In this document: positions 1 to 10,774 of the stretch, piece after piece
Numbering within the stretch: position 1 is the first letter of the stretch
Layout of the letters: each line of letters begins with the position of its first letter
The notes under the pieces: model-generated
What the model was told of the DNA's origin: nothing
Database searches by the model: none
What the model saw: the letters and a program-made list of their open reading frames with translations, nothing else
Translations under genes and position numbers: made by a program
NCBI RefSeq assembly: GCF_007035645.1
Contig: NZ_AP019632.1
Location: forward strand, 2,728,001 to 2,792,000
Direction: 5' to 3'
Length of the DNA stretch: 64,000 nt
Origin: Enterobacter asburiae
GTDB lineage: Bacteria; Pseudomonadota; Gammaproteobacteria; Enterobacterales; Enterobacteriaceae

Positions 1-2
1 TG

Positions 3-308
3 ATTTTGCGCTCCTATGGCGTCGGCAACGCGCCGCAGAACGGCGAATTCCTGAAAGAGCTGCAGGAAGCCAGCGAGCGCGGAATTGTGGTCGTGAACCT
101 GACACAGTGTATGTCCGGAAAGGTCAACATGGGCGGCTATGCCACCGGTAACGCGCTGGCGCACGCCGGGGTGATCAGCGGCTTCGATATGACCGTTGAG
201 GCAACGCTGACTAAACTTCACTATTTACTGAGTCAGGATCTGGACATTCAGTCCATTCGCAGCGCGATGATGCAAAACCTGCGCGGCGAGCTGACCCCGG
301 ACGAATAA
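3..308 (+). CDS. ansA: L-asparaginase I, 3' part (window edge)
   Basis: This is the last ~101 residues of cytoplasmic type I L-asparaginase, which hydrolyses asparagine to aspartate and ammonia. The frame is open to the left edge of the window, so the N-terminal domain with the catalytic threonines is outside it. The visible part holds the C-terminal-domain segment LTQCMSGKVNMGGYATG and ends GELTPDE, as in enterobacterial AnsA (about 338 residues in E. coli). The stop is followed after 9 bases by pncA, whose Shine-Dalgarno overlaps the ansA stop region, so the two are probably co-transcribed. The linkage ansA-pncA is the same as in E. coli. The identification is firm; only the completeness of the gene cannot be judged here. 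Confidence 0.93.
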   Translation: MLRSYGVGNAPQNGEFLKELQEASERGIVVVNLTQCMSGKVNMGGYATGNALAHAGVISGFDMTVEATLTKLHYLLSQDLDIQSIRSAMMQNLRGELTPDE

Positions 309-317
309 GGAGTGCTC

Positions 318-959
318 ATGAAGCAACGCGCCCTGCTACTGGTCGATTTGCAAAATGATTTCTGCGCGGGCGGTGCGCTGGCCGTCGCCGAAGGCGACAG
401 CACCGTTGACGTGGCAAACACGCTGATTGACTGGTGCAAAGCCCGCGGTGAAGCGGTTGTCGCAAGCCAGGACTGGCACCCGGCGAACCACGGCAGCTTT
501 GCCAGCCAGCACAACGTTGAGCCGTTCACTCAGGGGGAACTCGACGGGCTGGCGCAAACCTTCTGGCCGGATCACTGCGTACAGCAGACGGAAGGCGCGG
601 AACTGCATCCGCTTCTGAATCAGAAAGTCATCGACGCGGTGTTCCATAAAGGTGAAAACCCGGCTATCGACAGCTATAGCGCGTTTTTTGATAACGGGCA
701 TCGCCAGAAAACGGCGCTGGACGCGTGGTTACGCCACCATGAAATCACGGAGCTGATCGTGCTGGGCCTGGCGACGGATTACTGCGTGAAGTTTACCGTG
801 CTGGACGCGCTCCAGTTAGGGTATACCGTCAACGTCATCACCGACGGCTGCCGCGGGGTGAACATTCACCCGCAGGACAGCGCTCAGGCGTTTATGGATA
901 TGGCTGCGGAAGGCGCAACGCTGTATACGCTCGAAGACTGGCTGGAAACGCAGGCGTAG
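318..959 (+). CDS. pncA: nicotinamidase / pyrazinamidase
   Basis: PncA deamidates nicotinamide to nicotinate in the NAD salvage pathway, in the cytoplasm. The protein of 213 residues belongs to the isochorismatase-like hydrolases. The early aspartate is in LLLVDLQNDFC, the metal-binding stretch in SQDWHPANHGSF, and the catalytic cysteine in LGLATDYCVKFT near residue 155. An in-frame GTG exists six bases earlier, but the ATG at 318 is preferred because AAGGAG at 307-312 sits five bases before it and homologous proteins begin just before RALLLVDLQ. It lies directly behind ansA, probably in one transcript. Length matches the E. coli protein. Confidence 0.96.
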   Translation: MKQRALLLVDLQNDFCAGGALAVAEGDSTVDVANTLIDWCKARGEAVVASQDWHPANHGSFASQHNVEPFTQGELDGLAQTFWPDHCVQQTEGAELHPLLNQKVIDAVFHKGENPAIDSYSAFFDNGHRQKTALDAWLRHHEITELIVLGLATDYCVKFTVLDALQLGYTVNVITDGCRGVNIHPQDSAQAFMDMAAEGATLYTLEDWLETQA

Positions 960-968
960 TCTTTTACG

Positions 969-989
969 CCCTCTCCCTGTGGGAGAGGG
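969..989. repeat. Box C-like intergenic palindrome
   Basis: A perfect inverted repeat, CCCTCTCCC-TGT-GGGAGAGGG, lies between the convergent ends of pncA and yeaC. This CCCTCTCCC/GGGAGAGGG palindrome is a common dispersed intergenic element in enterobacteria. A second copy with a TCAA loop lies at 50764-50787. It has no T-tract, so it is not a standard terminator, though it could form a hairpin at the end of either transcript. Confidence 0.6.
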
Positions 990-1004
990 TATCAACCTGC
1001 ACCG

Positions 1005-1283
1005 TTATTGCATTTTCATCGTCGCAATCGGCTTCGGCGTGATGCCAAAGTCTTCTTTCAGCTCGCGCTTGCTCTTCATGACCATCTGGCCTTTGGTGTC
1101 GATCGTCATGTGCTGCGCGTCGGTGTTATTGCGCGCCTGCCACAGCATCACCAGCTGCAAACTGTTCTCTTTTTGCTCCGGCGTCAGCGCAACGCCGTCG
1201 GGCCATTTTCCCAGTTCTACGGCGGTCACCAGACGCTGATAAATCTCCGGCGTCATGCCGCTAATCATGTCATCAATATTCAC
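1005..1283 (-). CDS. yeaC: YeaC, DUF1315 family protein
   Basis: A 92-residue cytoplasmic protein of the DUF1315 family, function unknown. It matches E. coli YeaC over its whole length, including the conserved segments VELGKWPDGVALTPEQK, LQLVMLWQARN and DTKGQMVMKSK. There is no signal peptide or membrane segment. The ATG at 1283 begins MNIDDMISGMTPE, equivalent to the E. coli start. It is followed in the same direction from msrB (41-base gap), so the two are probably one operon, as in E. coli. Confidence 0.9.
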   Translation of the reverse strand: MNIDDMISGMTPEIYQRLVTAVELGKWPDGVALTPEQKENSLQLVMLWQARNNTDAQHMTIDTKGQMVMKSKRELKEDFGITPKPIATMKMQ

Positions 1284-1324
1284 TCTCGCGCCCTTTCAAA
1301 GGAATAATTTGCTGAATCGTTTTT

Positions 1325-1738
1325 TCAACCCTTAATCTGGTCACCGTTTTCATCATCGGTGAAGCTCATTGAGGCTGAATTTACGCAGAAACGCTCGCCC
1401 GTAGGCTGGGGGCCATCCGGGAAGACGTGCCCAAGGTGCGCATCGCAGTTGCCGCAGCGAATTTCCGTACGCACCATGCCGTGCGACGAGTCGGTCAGGT
1501 AGCGGATGGCCTCATCGCTCACCGGCTCGTAGAAACTCGGCCAGCCGCAGCCAGAATCAAATTTCGTTTGTGAATTGAACAGAGGCGCATCGCAGACCAG
1601 GCAGTGGTAGACGCCGTCTCGCTTGTTGTGCAGTAAACGCCCGGTGAACGGCGGTTCCGTTCCGTGATTCTGCGTCACGTAAAACTGCATTTCTGTGAGG
1701 TTTTTTTTCAAATCGTCAGGGTTACGTTGGTTCGACAT
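1325..1738 (-). CDS. msrB: peptide methionine-R-sulfoxide reductase
   Basis: MsrB reduces the R epimer of methionine sulfoxide in oxidised proteins, using thioredoxin, in the cytoplasm. The 137 residues show both zinc-binding CxxC pairs (CLVC and CGNC), the signature [24 protein letters not shown], and the catalytic cysteine in RFCVNSASM near the C-terminus. The frame is open ten codons further upstream, but the internal ATG at 1738 ([14 protein letters not shown]) gives the family length and aligns with E. coli MsrB, so it is preferred. The ribosome site before it is weak (GAG about nine bases upstream). It is divergent from gapA and followed by yeaC. Confidence 0.94.
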   Translation of the reverse strand: MSNQRNPDDLKKNLTEMQFYVTQNHGTEPPFTGRLLHNKRDGVYHCLVCDAPLFNSQTKFDSGCGWPSFYEPVSDEAIRYLTDSSHGMVRTEIRCGNCDAHLGHVFPDGPQPTGERFCVNSASMSFTDDENGDQIKG

Positions 1739-1856
1739 ATGCTTACATCTCGCTGTAGAAACAGACATCTTTCAACCCGGATTCTAACAAAACATTAACA
1801 CCCTTGCGTGCACTTTTGATCTAAACTTATGTGTCGCGAATAAGCGGTCAGGCAAT

Positions 1857-1872
1857 TGTGATCACGTTCACA
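1857..1872. promoter_or_regulatory. CRP binding site, gapA upstream region
   Basis: TGTGATCACGTTCACA matches the CRP consensus TGTGA-N6-TCACA in both half-sites. It lies 207 bases before the gapA start, in the 340-base msrB-gapA gap, where E. coli carries several gapA promoters including a cAMP-CRP dependent one. It could also influence msrB on the other side. Confidence 0.7.
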
Positions 1873-2007
1873 TTTTTATCCTGCGAGGACTTTAAAATCC
1901 CGGCTCAGCCCCCATATGGGTGCAAGCTCAAAGGGAAAGTGAGGCGAGTCAGTCGCACAAACGTTAGTCACAGGATTGATTTGTCGCAATGATTGACACG
2001 ATTCCGC

Positions 2008-2035
2008 TTGACGCTGCGTAAGGTTTTTGTAATTT
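2008..2035 (+). promoter_or_regulatory. probable main gapA promoter
   Basis: TTGACG at 2008-2013 and TAATTT at 2030-2035 are spaced 16 bases apart, about 40 bases before the gapA start. The block around them is the most E. coli-like part of the gap and corresponds to the strong growth promoter of gapA. A second TTGACA lies at 1993-1998, with only a poor -10 at the right distance. The rest of the gap (1739-2007) holds the CRP site and no open frame that can be supported. Confidence 0.5.
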
Positions 2036-2066
2036 TACAGGCAACCTTTTATTCACTAACAAATAG

Positions 2067-3074
<1,008 letters not shown>

Positions 3075-3095
3075 GTTGAGATGAGTGTTTGATCC

Positions 3096-3122
3096 AAAAA
3101 GGCGACTTCGGTCGCCTTTTTT
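3096..3122 (+). terminator. gapA terminator
   Basis: The hairpin AAGGCGAC-TTCG-GTCGCCTT with a stable TTCG tetraloop is followed by a T-run, 22 bases after the gapA stop. yeaD begins 27 bases later, so some read-through into yeaD is possible. Confidence 0.85.
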
Positions 3123-3148
3123 ATTGTTTTTAGACAGAGGATTGCTTA

Positions 3149-4033
3149 ATGACTAATAAAATTTTTGCACTTCCGGTAGTCGAACAACTTACCCCTGTGC
3201 TCTCCCGCCGTCAGATTGACGGTGCTGATGTCATCGTCGTTGACCACCCACGCGTTAAAGCCTCCGTAGCGCTCAACGGCGCCCACCTGCTCTCCTGGAA
3301 ACCGGAAGGCGAAGCAGAAGGCTTATGGCTGAGCGATGCGACCTCCTTCAAAAAAGGGGCCGCAATCCGCGGTGGCGTACCGATCTGCTGGCCGTGGTTC
3401 GGCCCGTCCGCACAGCCGGGTTTGCCTTCTCACGGTTTCGCCCGCAACCAGCAGTGGACGCTGAAAGCGCATAACGAAGATGACAACGGCGCAGTGCTGA
3501 CCTTTGAGCTGCAGGCTAATGATGAAACCCGCGCCCTCTGGCCGCACGATTTCACCCTGTATGCCCGCTTCAAGCTGGGTAAAACCTGTGAAATCGAACT
3601 GGAAGCTCACGGCGAGTTCGAAACCACCTCTGCCCTGCACACCTATTTCAACGTGGGTGATATCAGCGCCGTGAAGGTGAGCGGCCTGGGCGATGTCTAT
3701 ATCGACAAAGTGGATAACGCGAAAGAAGGCAAACTGAGCGACGGCGTTCAGGCATTCCCTGACCGTACCGACCGCGTTTACCTGCACCCGGAAGCGTGCA
3801 GCGTGATCCACGACGGCGCCCTGAACCGCGGCATTGAAGTGGTCCATCATCATCACAGCGACGTGGTGGGCTGGAACCCGGGCCCTGCGCTGTCCGTAAG
3901 CATGGCCGATATGACGGATGATGGCTACAAAACGTTTGTCTGCGTGGAAACCGCTTGCGTGAGCAACCCGCAAAAAGCGAGTGAGGAAAAACCGTCTCGT
4001 TTAGGGCAGACGATTCGCATTGTTAAGCGATAA
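3149..4033 (+). CDS. yeaD: glucose-6-phosphate 1-epimerase YeaD
   Basis: YeaD belongs to the aldose-1-epimerase-like family and interconverts the alpha and beta anomers of hexose 6-phosphates in the cytoplasm. The 294 residues show the family segments GGVPICWPWFGP, LPSHGFAR (containing an active-site histidine), the HTYFNVGDI segment and the C-terminal block HSDVVGWNPGP. The ATG at 3149 is preceded by an AGAGGA ribosome site. It lies just behind gapA, a long-conserved pairing that fits a role in glycolytic flux. In E. coli yeaE follows; here yeaE is absent and the convergent mipA comes next. Confidence 0.94.
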   Translation: MTNKIFALPVVEQLTPVLSRRQIDGADVIVVDHPRVKASVALNGAHLLSWKPEGEAEGLWLSDATSFKKGAAIRGGVPICWPWFGPSAQPGLPSHGFARNQQWTLKAHNEDDNGAVLTFELQANDETRALWPHDFTLYARFKLGKTCEIELEAHGEFETTSALHTYFNVGDISAVKVSGLGDVYIDKVDNAKEGKLSDGVQAFPDRTDRVYLHPEACSVIHDGALNRGIEVVHHHHSDVVGWNPGPALSVSMADMTDDGYKTFVCVETACVSNPQKASEEKPSRLGQTIRIVKR

Positions 4034-4055
4034 ATTCACTGCACCACGCTAAAGC

Positions 4056-4080
4056 AAACGGGGCGCAAGCGCCCCGTTTT
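4056..4080. terminator. bidirectional terminator, yeaD/mipA
   Basis: The stem AACGGGGCG-CAA-GCGCCCCGTT with A's on the left and T's on the right serves both convergent genes. Confidence 0.8.
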
Positions 4081-4111
4081 AATGCAAAGATTGCACTGAA
4101 TTAATGCACAA

Positions 4112-4858
4112 TCAGAACTTGTAGCTCACGCCCACCGAGAAGATGCCTGCCCAGGACTTATCGACCATCGGGCTATCCTTCACTTCATCGCTCAGACGCT
4201 CATAGCGGCCGGTACCGTACACGCTCCAGTCGCCAAGGAAGTTGTAGCTCGCGGTCAGCTCCAGGTAAGGATCCCAGCCGTCATCTGCACTGTAGCTTTT
4301 CAGACCACTACGGCGGGACTCGTTTTTAGAGACGCCGTAGTAGTAGTCGTTGTAGTTCTCGCTGTTGTACTGCACACCGATACCCGGCGTCAGGGTGAGC
4401 CCACCGTTGGTGTAGCGGTACAACCACGCCAGATCCCAGATAAAGCCGTTGCTGTTATCCAGCGTGTCACCCGCCAGTGCCGTACGCAGGAAGCCATACT
4501 CGGTGTTATGTACATACGAGAGCCCGGCCATCATGGTGCTTTTACGCTTGTCGAGCTGGCGAAGCGCATGGCTGTCGCTGTCACCCGGCTTGAAGTGCGT
4601 TGGGTCGTAGTAGGCCATGATGGAGAGCTTATCGGCCTTATCGTTCCAGAGATAGTAGCCGCCGCCGAGCCCGCGGAACCAGACGTTGTCGCCTTCATAG
4701 GTGATAACGGGAACAGGATAAACATCACGGTCATACTGTTTATACGGGCTGTTAATGACGCCAACACCCGCGCCAACCGTCCACTGACTTTCCGCCTGTG
4801 CGGTGTTCACTGCGGTCGCGGCAAAGATGCCTAATGCCAGAAGTTTGAGTTTGGTCAC
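4112..4858 (-). CDS. mipA: MltA-interacting protein MipA (MipA/OmpV family)
   Basis: MipA is an outer-membrane-associated scaffold reported to bind lytic transglycosylase MltA and penicillin-binding protein 1B. The 248 residues equal the E. coli length. A Sec signal peptide (MTKLKLLALGIFAATAVNTAQA, cleaved after residue ~22) is followed by alternating aromatic and glycine-rich strands such as GGGYYLWNDKADK and ending VGVSYKF, a terminal-phenylalanine outer-membrane beta-barrel signature. It is monocistronic, convergent with yeaD and divergent from yeaG. The identification is firm; the barrel placement is inferred from the family. Confidence 0.93.
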   Translation of the reverse strand: MTKLKLLALGIFAATAVNTAQAESQWTVGAGVGVINSPYKQYDRDVYPVPVITYEGDNVWFRGLGGGYYLWNDKADKLSIMAYYDPTHFKPGDSDSHALRQLDKRKSTMMAGLSYVHNTEYGFLRTALAGDTLDNSNGFIWDLAWLYRYTNGGLTLTPGIGVQYNSENYNDYYYGVSKNESRRSGLKSYSADDGWDPYLELTASYNFLGDWSVYGTGRYERLSDEVKDSPMVDKSWAGIFSVGVSYKF

Positions 4859-5092
4859 AATCCATTCTTTCCTGTAGTCAAATAATCAGCGGATGAAGTG
4901 TAACCGCCATTCCCGTACATCCCAAAATTTTTTGCCTGCTAATCAGTCTGATTAACCCGTTATTTTTAACTTTTCAGATGACAACCCGCTTTCATTTATA
5001 TGACCACTGAATGAAAAACGTGCATTTGTCTTATAACGACAGTGGAAATTTTTGGATGAGTTATTGATATGTCATTGAAAGTAGATTTTCTG

Positions 5093-5115
5093 GGCATGCA
5101 AGTTTTGCAAATGCC
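5093..5115. other. imperfect dyad in the mipA-yeaG gap
   Basis: GGCAT and ATGCC flank an inner TGCAA/TTGCA pair with slightly offset centre. It lies about 60-80 bases upstream of the sigma-54 promoter, where an enhancer-binding protein might bind, but it does not match the NtrC consensus. The rest of the 431-base gap (4859-5289) is AT-rich and holds no gene that can be supported. Confidence 0.25.
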
Positions 5116-5175
5116 ATCTACGCTTTAATTTAAGAAGAGTTTTCCTGAACACCCTGCGGTTCTTAGCGTCTGACC

Positions 5176-5191
5176 TGGCACACAGGTTGCT
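5176..5191 (+). promoter_or_regulatory. sigma-54 promoter of yeaGH
   Basis: TGGCAC at 5176-5181 and TTGCT at 5187-5191 match the -24/-12 consensus TGGCAC-N5-TTGCW exactly, with GG and GC 12 bases apart. The start of transcription would be near 5202, giving an ~88-base leader before yeaG. E. coli yeaGH is known to be expressed from an NtrC-linked sigma-54 promoter under nitrogen starvation and also through RpoS. Confidence 0.85.
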
Positions 5192-5289
5192 GCTCTGGCA
5201 GTGAGGTGCGAGAGATTCTCTTCCGGGAGCCTCCACTACTCATACGAACGGCTCTTATCCTGTGCTAAAAAACGAAAGGACGGCATGCC

Positions 5290-7224
5290 ATGAATATATT
5301 CGATCACTATCGCCAGCGCTATGAAGCTGCCAAGGACGAAGAGTTCACACTGCAGGAGTTTCTTACCATCTGTCGGCAAGATCGCAGTGCCTATGCCAAT
5401 GCGGCAGAACGGCTATTAATGGCTATTGGTGAGCCAAACATGGTTGACACTGCCCTGGAGCCTCGGCTTTCCCGTCTCTTTTCGAATCGGGTGGTCGCCC
5501 GATATCCGGCGTTTGAAGAGTTCTATGGTATGGAAGATGCCATCGAACAGATTGTCTCCTATCTGAAGCATGCCGCTCAGGGTCTGGAAGAGAAGAAACA
5601 GATCCTCTATTTACTCGGCCCGGTGGGGGGCGGTAAATCCTCGCTGGCTGAACGCCTGAAGTCGCTGATGCAGCGCGTTCCTATTTATGTGCTGAGCGCC
5701 AACGGTGAACGCAGCCCGGTGAACGACCATCCGCTGTGCCTGTTCAATCCGCAGGAAGACGCGCAGATTCTGGATAAAGAGTATGGCATCCCGCGTCGCT
5801 ACCTCGGCACCATCATGTCGCCGTGGGCGGCAAAACGCCTGCACGAGTTTGGTGGCGACATCACCAAATTCCGCGTGGTGAAGGTCTGGCCGTCTATCCT
5901 TGAGCAGATCGCCATCGCCAAAACAGAACCCGGTGATGAGAACAACCAGGATATCTCGGCGCTGGTGGGTAAAGTCGATATCCGTAAGCTGGAAAACTTC
6001 GCGCAAAACGATCCGGATGCCTACGGTTACTCAGGCGCGCTGTGCCGTGCGAACCAGGGGATTATGGAATTCGTCGAGATGTTTAAAGCACCGATTAAAG
6101 TGCTGCATCCTCTGCTGACGGCGACCCAGGAAGGCAACTACAACGGGACGGAAGGTATCTCCGCCCTGCCGTTTAACGGGATTATTCTCGCCCACTCGAA
6201 CGAATCTGAATGGGTGACCTTCCGTAATAATAAAAACAATGAGGCCTTCCTTGACCGCGTGTACATCGTCAAGGTGCCTTATTGCCTGCGGATCTCCGAA
6301 GAGATCAAAATTTACGAGAAACTGCTTAACCACAGCGAGCTGGTGCACGCTCCTTGCGCACCCGGCACGCTGGAAACGCTGTCGCGCTTCTCCATCCTTT
6401 CGCGTCTGAAAGAGCCGGAAAACTCCAGCATCTATTCGAAAATGCGCGTCTATGACGGTGAAAGCCTGAAAGATACCGACCCGAAAGCGAAGTCGTATCA
6501 GGAATACCGCGACTATGCCGGGGTTGATGAGGGGATGAACGGTCTGTCCACGCGCTTCGCGTTTAAGATCCTCTCCCGCGTCTTTAACTTCGACCATGCG
6601 GAAGTGGCGGCCAACCCGGTTCATCTGTTCTACGTGCTGGAGCAGCAAATCGAACGCGAGCAGTTCCCGCAGGAGCAGGCTGAACGCTACCTTGAGTTCC
6701 TCAAAGGTTACCTGATCCCGAAATACGCCGAGTTCATTGGCAAAGAGATCCAGACGGCCTACCTGGAATCCTATTCAGAATACGGGCAGAACATTTTCGA
6801 CCGTTATGTCACCTATGCTGACTTCTGGATCCAGGATCAGGAGTACCGGGACCCGGATACCGGCCAGCTGTTTGACCGTGAATCCCTGAACGCGGAGCTG
6901 GAAAAAATCGAGAAGCCTGCCGGGATCAGCAACCCGAAAGACTTCCGTAACGAGATTGTCAACTTTGTCCTGCGCGCCAGAGCGCATAACAACGGGCGCA
7001 ATCCGAACTGGACCAGCTACGAGAAACTGCGCACGGTCATCGAGAAGAAAATGTTCTCCAATACCGAAGAGCTGCTGCCGGTGATCTCGTTTAACGCCAA
7101 AACCTCAACCGATGAGCAGAAAAAGCACGACGACTTTGTCGACCGTATGATGGAAAAAGGCTACACCCGCAAGCAGGTCCGTCTGCTCTGCGAATGGTAT
7201 CTGCGCGTGCGTAAATCGTCTTAA
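5290..7224 (+). CDS. yeaG: PrkA-family serine protein kinase YeaG
   Basis: YeaG is a cytoplasmic protein of the PrkA family, with an AAA+-like ATPase domain followed by a kinase-like C-terminal domain. It is linked to nitrogen starvation and stationary-phase survival in E. coli. The 644 residues match the E. coli length. The Walker A segment LLGPVGGGKSSLAERL lies at about residues 109-124. The central block FNGIILAHSNESEW and the C-terminal VRLLCEWYLRVRKSS are characteristic. The start has AAAGGA nine bases upstream. yeaH follows after 75 bases that hold a REP unit; the two are co-transcribed in relatives. A sigma-54 promoter precedes the gene. Confidence 0.96.
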   Translation: MNIFDHYRQRYEAAKDEEFTLQEFLTICRQDRSAYANAAERLLMAIGEPNMVDTALEPRLSRLFSNRVVARYPAFEEFYGMEDAIEQIVSYLKHAAQGLEEKKQILYLLGPVGGGKSSLAERLKSLMQRVPIYVLSANGERSPVNDHPLCLFNPQEDAQILDKEYGIPRRYLGTIMSPWAAKRLHEFGGDITKFRVVKVWPSILEQIAIAKTEPGDENNQDISALVGKVDIRKLENFAQNDPDAYGYSGALCRANQGIMEFVEMFKAPIKVLHPLLTATQEGNYNGTEGISALPFNGIILAHSNESEWVTFRNNKNNEAFLDRVYIVKVPYCLRISEEIKIYEKLLNHSELVHAPCAPGTLETLSRFSILSRLKEPENSSIYSKMRVYDGESLKDTDPKAKSYQEYRDYAGVDEGMNGLSTRFAFKILSRVFNFDHAEVAANPVHLFYVLEQQIEREQFPQEQAERYLEFLKGYLIPKYAEFIGKEIQTAYLESYSEYGQNIFDRYVTYADFWIQDQEYRDPDTGQLFDRESLNAELEKIEKPAGISNPKDFRNEIVNFVLRARAHNNGRNPNWTSYEKLRTVIEKKMFSNTEELLPVISFNAKTSTDEQKKHDDFVDRMMEKGYTRKQVRLLCEWYLRVRKSS

Positions 7225-7232
7225 AAACAAGT

Positions 7233-8583
<1,351 letters not shown>

Positions 8584-8588
8584 TCCAA

Positions 8589-8614
8589 CAGCCAGCGAAC
8601 CCGCTGGCTGTTTT
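8589..8614 (+). terminator. yeaH terminator
   Basis: The stem CAGCCAGCG-AACC-CGCTGGCTG followed by TTTT lies just after the yeaH stop. Confidence 0.8.
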
Positions 8615-8681
8615 CTTTCGACCCCGTTCATCCCATGCTAATGTAGCACCCTGCATACAGGATTATCACCGGGAAATCGTT

Positions 8682-9182
8682 ATGACTGACGACGTTATTG
8701 GGGCAGGAACCCACCAGCAGCTCATTACCTTACTCACCGAACAGGGCGCGCGGTTTCGCGTCATGGAGCACGAGGCGGTTGGGAAATGCGAAGCGGTAAG
8801 TGAAATTCGCGGAACCGATCTGCGGCAAGGCGCAAAAGCCCTGGTCTGCAAGGTGAAGGGAAACGGCGTAAAAAAACACGTTCTGGCGATCCTCGCCGCC
8901 GATCTGCAGGCCGACCTGAGCCAGCTTGCCAGCCATTTTGGCGGGCTGAAGGCCTCCCTCGCCAGCCCTGCCGAGGTCGATAGCCTGACCGCCTGCGTTT
9001 TCGGCGCGATCCCGCCCTTTAGCTTCCATCCTGATTTGGCGCTGGTTGCCGACCCGCTGCTGTTCGAGCGCTTTGACGAAATCGCCTTTAACGCCGGTTT
9101 ACTGGAGAAATCCGTGATTATGGATACCCAGGATTACCTTCGCATCGCCCGTCCTGAGCTTGTGAACTTCCATAAAGCGTAA
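8682..9182 (+). CDS. yeaK: YbaK/EbsC-type aminoacyl-tRNA deacylase YeaK
   Basis: YeaK is a trans-editing enzyme that hydrolyses mischarged aminoacyl-tRNAs in the cytoplasm. The 166 residues carry the YbaK-domain hallmarks: the QGAKALVCKVKGN segment with the catalytic-region lysine, LAILAADLQADLSQLA, and GAIPPFSFHPDL. Length and sequence match E. coli YeaK throughout. In E. coli yeaI and dgcJ lie between yeaH and yeaK; here the gap is only 98 bases and holds neither. Substrate specificity (seryl-tRNA in reports on relatives) is inferred from the family. Confidence 0.92.
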   Translation: MTDDVIGAGTHQQLITLLTEQGARFRVMEHEAVGKCEAVSEIRGTDLRQGAKALVCKVKGNGVKKHVLAILAADLQADLSQLASHFGGLKASLASPAEVDSLTACVFGAIPPFSFHPDLALVADPLLFERFDEIAFNAGLLEKSVIMDTQDYLRIARPELVNFHKA

Positions 9183-9203
9183 CCGTGATGGCTGGCGACC
9201 CTG

Positions 9204-9308
9204 TCAGCCTTTTCTTTCCAGAAACAGCACGGAGGCGACGAGAATAATGGCAATAGCAAAAAACGATGAGGAGATAATCAGCGTTTCAACAAACATGTGA
9301 TCGTTCAT
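9204..9308 (-). CDS. yoaI: YoaI, 34-residue membrane protein
   Basis: A very short gene on the minus strand between yeaK and yeaL. The 34 residues begin [15 protein letters not shown], run through one hydrophobic helix ([15 protein letters not shown]) and end ERKG. This matches E. coli YoaI almost residue for residue and at the same position and orientation. AGGGG lies 9 bases before the ATG. It is a single-pass inner-membrane small protein; its function is unknown. Conservation of start, length and location makes it a real gene. Confidence 0.88.
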   Translation of the reverse strand: MNDHMFVETLIISSSFFAIAIILVASVLFLERKG

Positions 9309-9453
9309 GATGGCGACCCCTTTTGCGATATCTGCCTTCGTTTTAATCCGCGTAAATGACAAGGTTATGACAGCAATATAATCTTTTTAAAACTGTCCTC
9401 CGCCGCGTTTGCGCGTAAAGTAAGCAAGTTGATTATTTTGGCAAGGATTCCCT

Positions 9454-9900
9454 ATGTTTGACCCTACTCTGCTCATTCTTCTGGCACTCGCCGCGCTCGG
9501 CTTTGTCAGCCATAACACCACGGTCGCCATCTCGATTCTGGTGCTGATTATTGTTCGCGTGACCCCGTTAAATACCTTCTTCCCGTGGATAGAAAAACAG
9601 GGCCTTACCATCGGGATCATTATTTTAACCATCGGGGTAATGGCGCCTATCGCCAGCGGCACGCTTCCCGCCTCAACCCTGCTGCACTCGTTTGTAAACT
9701 GGAAATCGCTGGTGGCGATCGCGGTGGGGATTTTTGTTTCGTGGCTGGGCGGGCGCGGCGTTACGCTGATGAGCAGCCAGCCCTCGCTGGTGGCGGGTCT
9801 GCTGGTGGGCACCGTGCTGGGCGTGGCGCTCTTTCGCGGCGTTCCGGTGGGGCCGCTGATTGCGGCAGGCCTTGTCTCTCTGTTTATTGGGAAGTCGTAG
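9454..9900 (+). CDS. yeaL: YeaL, DUF441 membrane protein (UPF0756)
   Basis: A 148-residue inner-membrane protein with about four hydrophobic segments: [26 protein letters not shown] and the following helix; [15 protein letters not shown]; and a glycine-rich C-terminal pair ([29 protein letters not shown]). It matches E. coli YeaL. Function is unknown. Its last 17 bases overlap the 3' end of the convergent nimR gene, so the two transcripts must be antisense over at least that region. Confidence 0.9.
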   Translation: MFDPTLLILLALAALGFVSHNTTVAISILVLIIVRVTPLNTFFPWIEKQGLTIGIIILTIGVMAPIASGTLPASTLLHSFVNWKSLVAIAVGIFVSWLGGRGVTLMSSQPSLVAGLLVGTVLGVALFRGVPVGPLIAAGLVSLFIGKS

Positions 9901-10675
9901 TCAGGCTGGCCATATAACGCGCCGGCGTCTGGCCCAGTCCCTTTCTGAACATGGTGATAAACGCGGTGGTAGAGTCGTAGCCAAGTGTCTGTGCCACCTG
10001 CTGTACCGATTTCCCACCGATCAAATGCTGTAACGCCACGATCAGCTGCAGCTGGTGACGCCAGCGGCGAAAGCTTAAGCCGGTCTCTTTCACTACCAGC
10101 CGCGCCAGGTTGCGTTCGCTCATGGCAAAGTGGCTCGCCCACTGCGTCAGCGTCTGCCAGGCGGCGGGCTCTTCCGCCATTTTCTCGCTCATCAGCCGAA
10201 TTTTAGGATGGGGCGAGACGGGCAGCTGCAGATGCTCCTGACGCTGGAGCGGCAGCTCGTCAAACAGAACGTCTACCAGGCGCGACGTGGCCGCAAGAGA
10301 GAGTTGTTCACGCGATTTTTCCGCCAGGGATAAAATCAGCTCCCGCACCAGAGGGGAGATTTTCAGGGTGCAGCAGCGGTCGGGCAAGCTTGCCGCCCCC
10401 GGTTCAATGAACAAAAAGCAGAGCTGCGCGCCCGGGGTGGCCCTGTTGCTGTGCAGCATCTGGCCGGGGATCCAGACGGCGTACTGGGGCGGAACCATCA
10501 GCATGGCATTTTCCACTTCGCAGGTGATCGCGCCGCCGAGGGCCAGAATCAGCTGCCCCTTACGGTGATGATGCCGGGGAATATACTGTTCCTCCGCCAC
10601 CACGCGGATGCGAAATGCGACGGCCGCATCGTGCTGGCTATCGGGATCATAGCCGTCCAGTCCCAGACCAATCAT
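9884..10675 (-). CDS. nimR: AraC-family regulator NimR
   Basis: NimR represses the divergent nimT transporter gene in E. coli, where loss of NimR gives 2-nitroimidazole resistance. The 263 residues consist of an N-terminal cupin domain ([21 protein letters not shown]) at about 30-110 and a C-terminal double helix-turn-helix. The second helix-turn-helix is [21 protein letters not shown], followed by the family signature [12 protein letters not shown]. The start ATG at 10675 lies 99 bases from the nimT start; this gap must hold both promoters and the operator. The 3' end overlaps convergent yeaL by 17 bases. Confidence 0.9.
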   Translation of the reverse strand: MIGLGLDGYDPDSQHDAAVAFRIRVVAEEQYIPRHHHRKGQLILALGGAITCEVENAMLMVPPQYAVWIPGQMLHSNRATPGAQLCFLFIEPGAASLPDRCCTLKISPLVRELILSLAEKSREQLSLAATSRLVDVLFDELPLQRQEHLQLPVSPHPKIRLMSEKMAEEPAAWQTLTQWASHFAMSERNLARLVVKETGLSFRRWRHQLQLIVALQHLIGGKSVQQVAQTLGYDSTTAFITMFRKGLGQTPARYMASLTTTSQ

Positions 10676-10774
10676 CAGTTTGTCCGATTTTAGCGATAAA
10701 CTGTCATTTTAGCCTGATTTCAACCGCCGGGAAAATCGGTATTGTGTGCGCTCGCTTGAACGTATGAGAACATA

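Noticed and set aside
1739..1768. Ten-residue N-terminal extension of msrB
   Set aside because: Not found in relatives, no ribosome site; the internal ATG gives the normal 137-residue length.
1993..2021. TTGACA at 1993 as a second gapA promoter
   Set aside because: At 17 bases downstream the -10 reads GCGTAA, a poor match; kept only as a remark.
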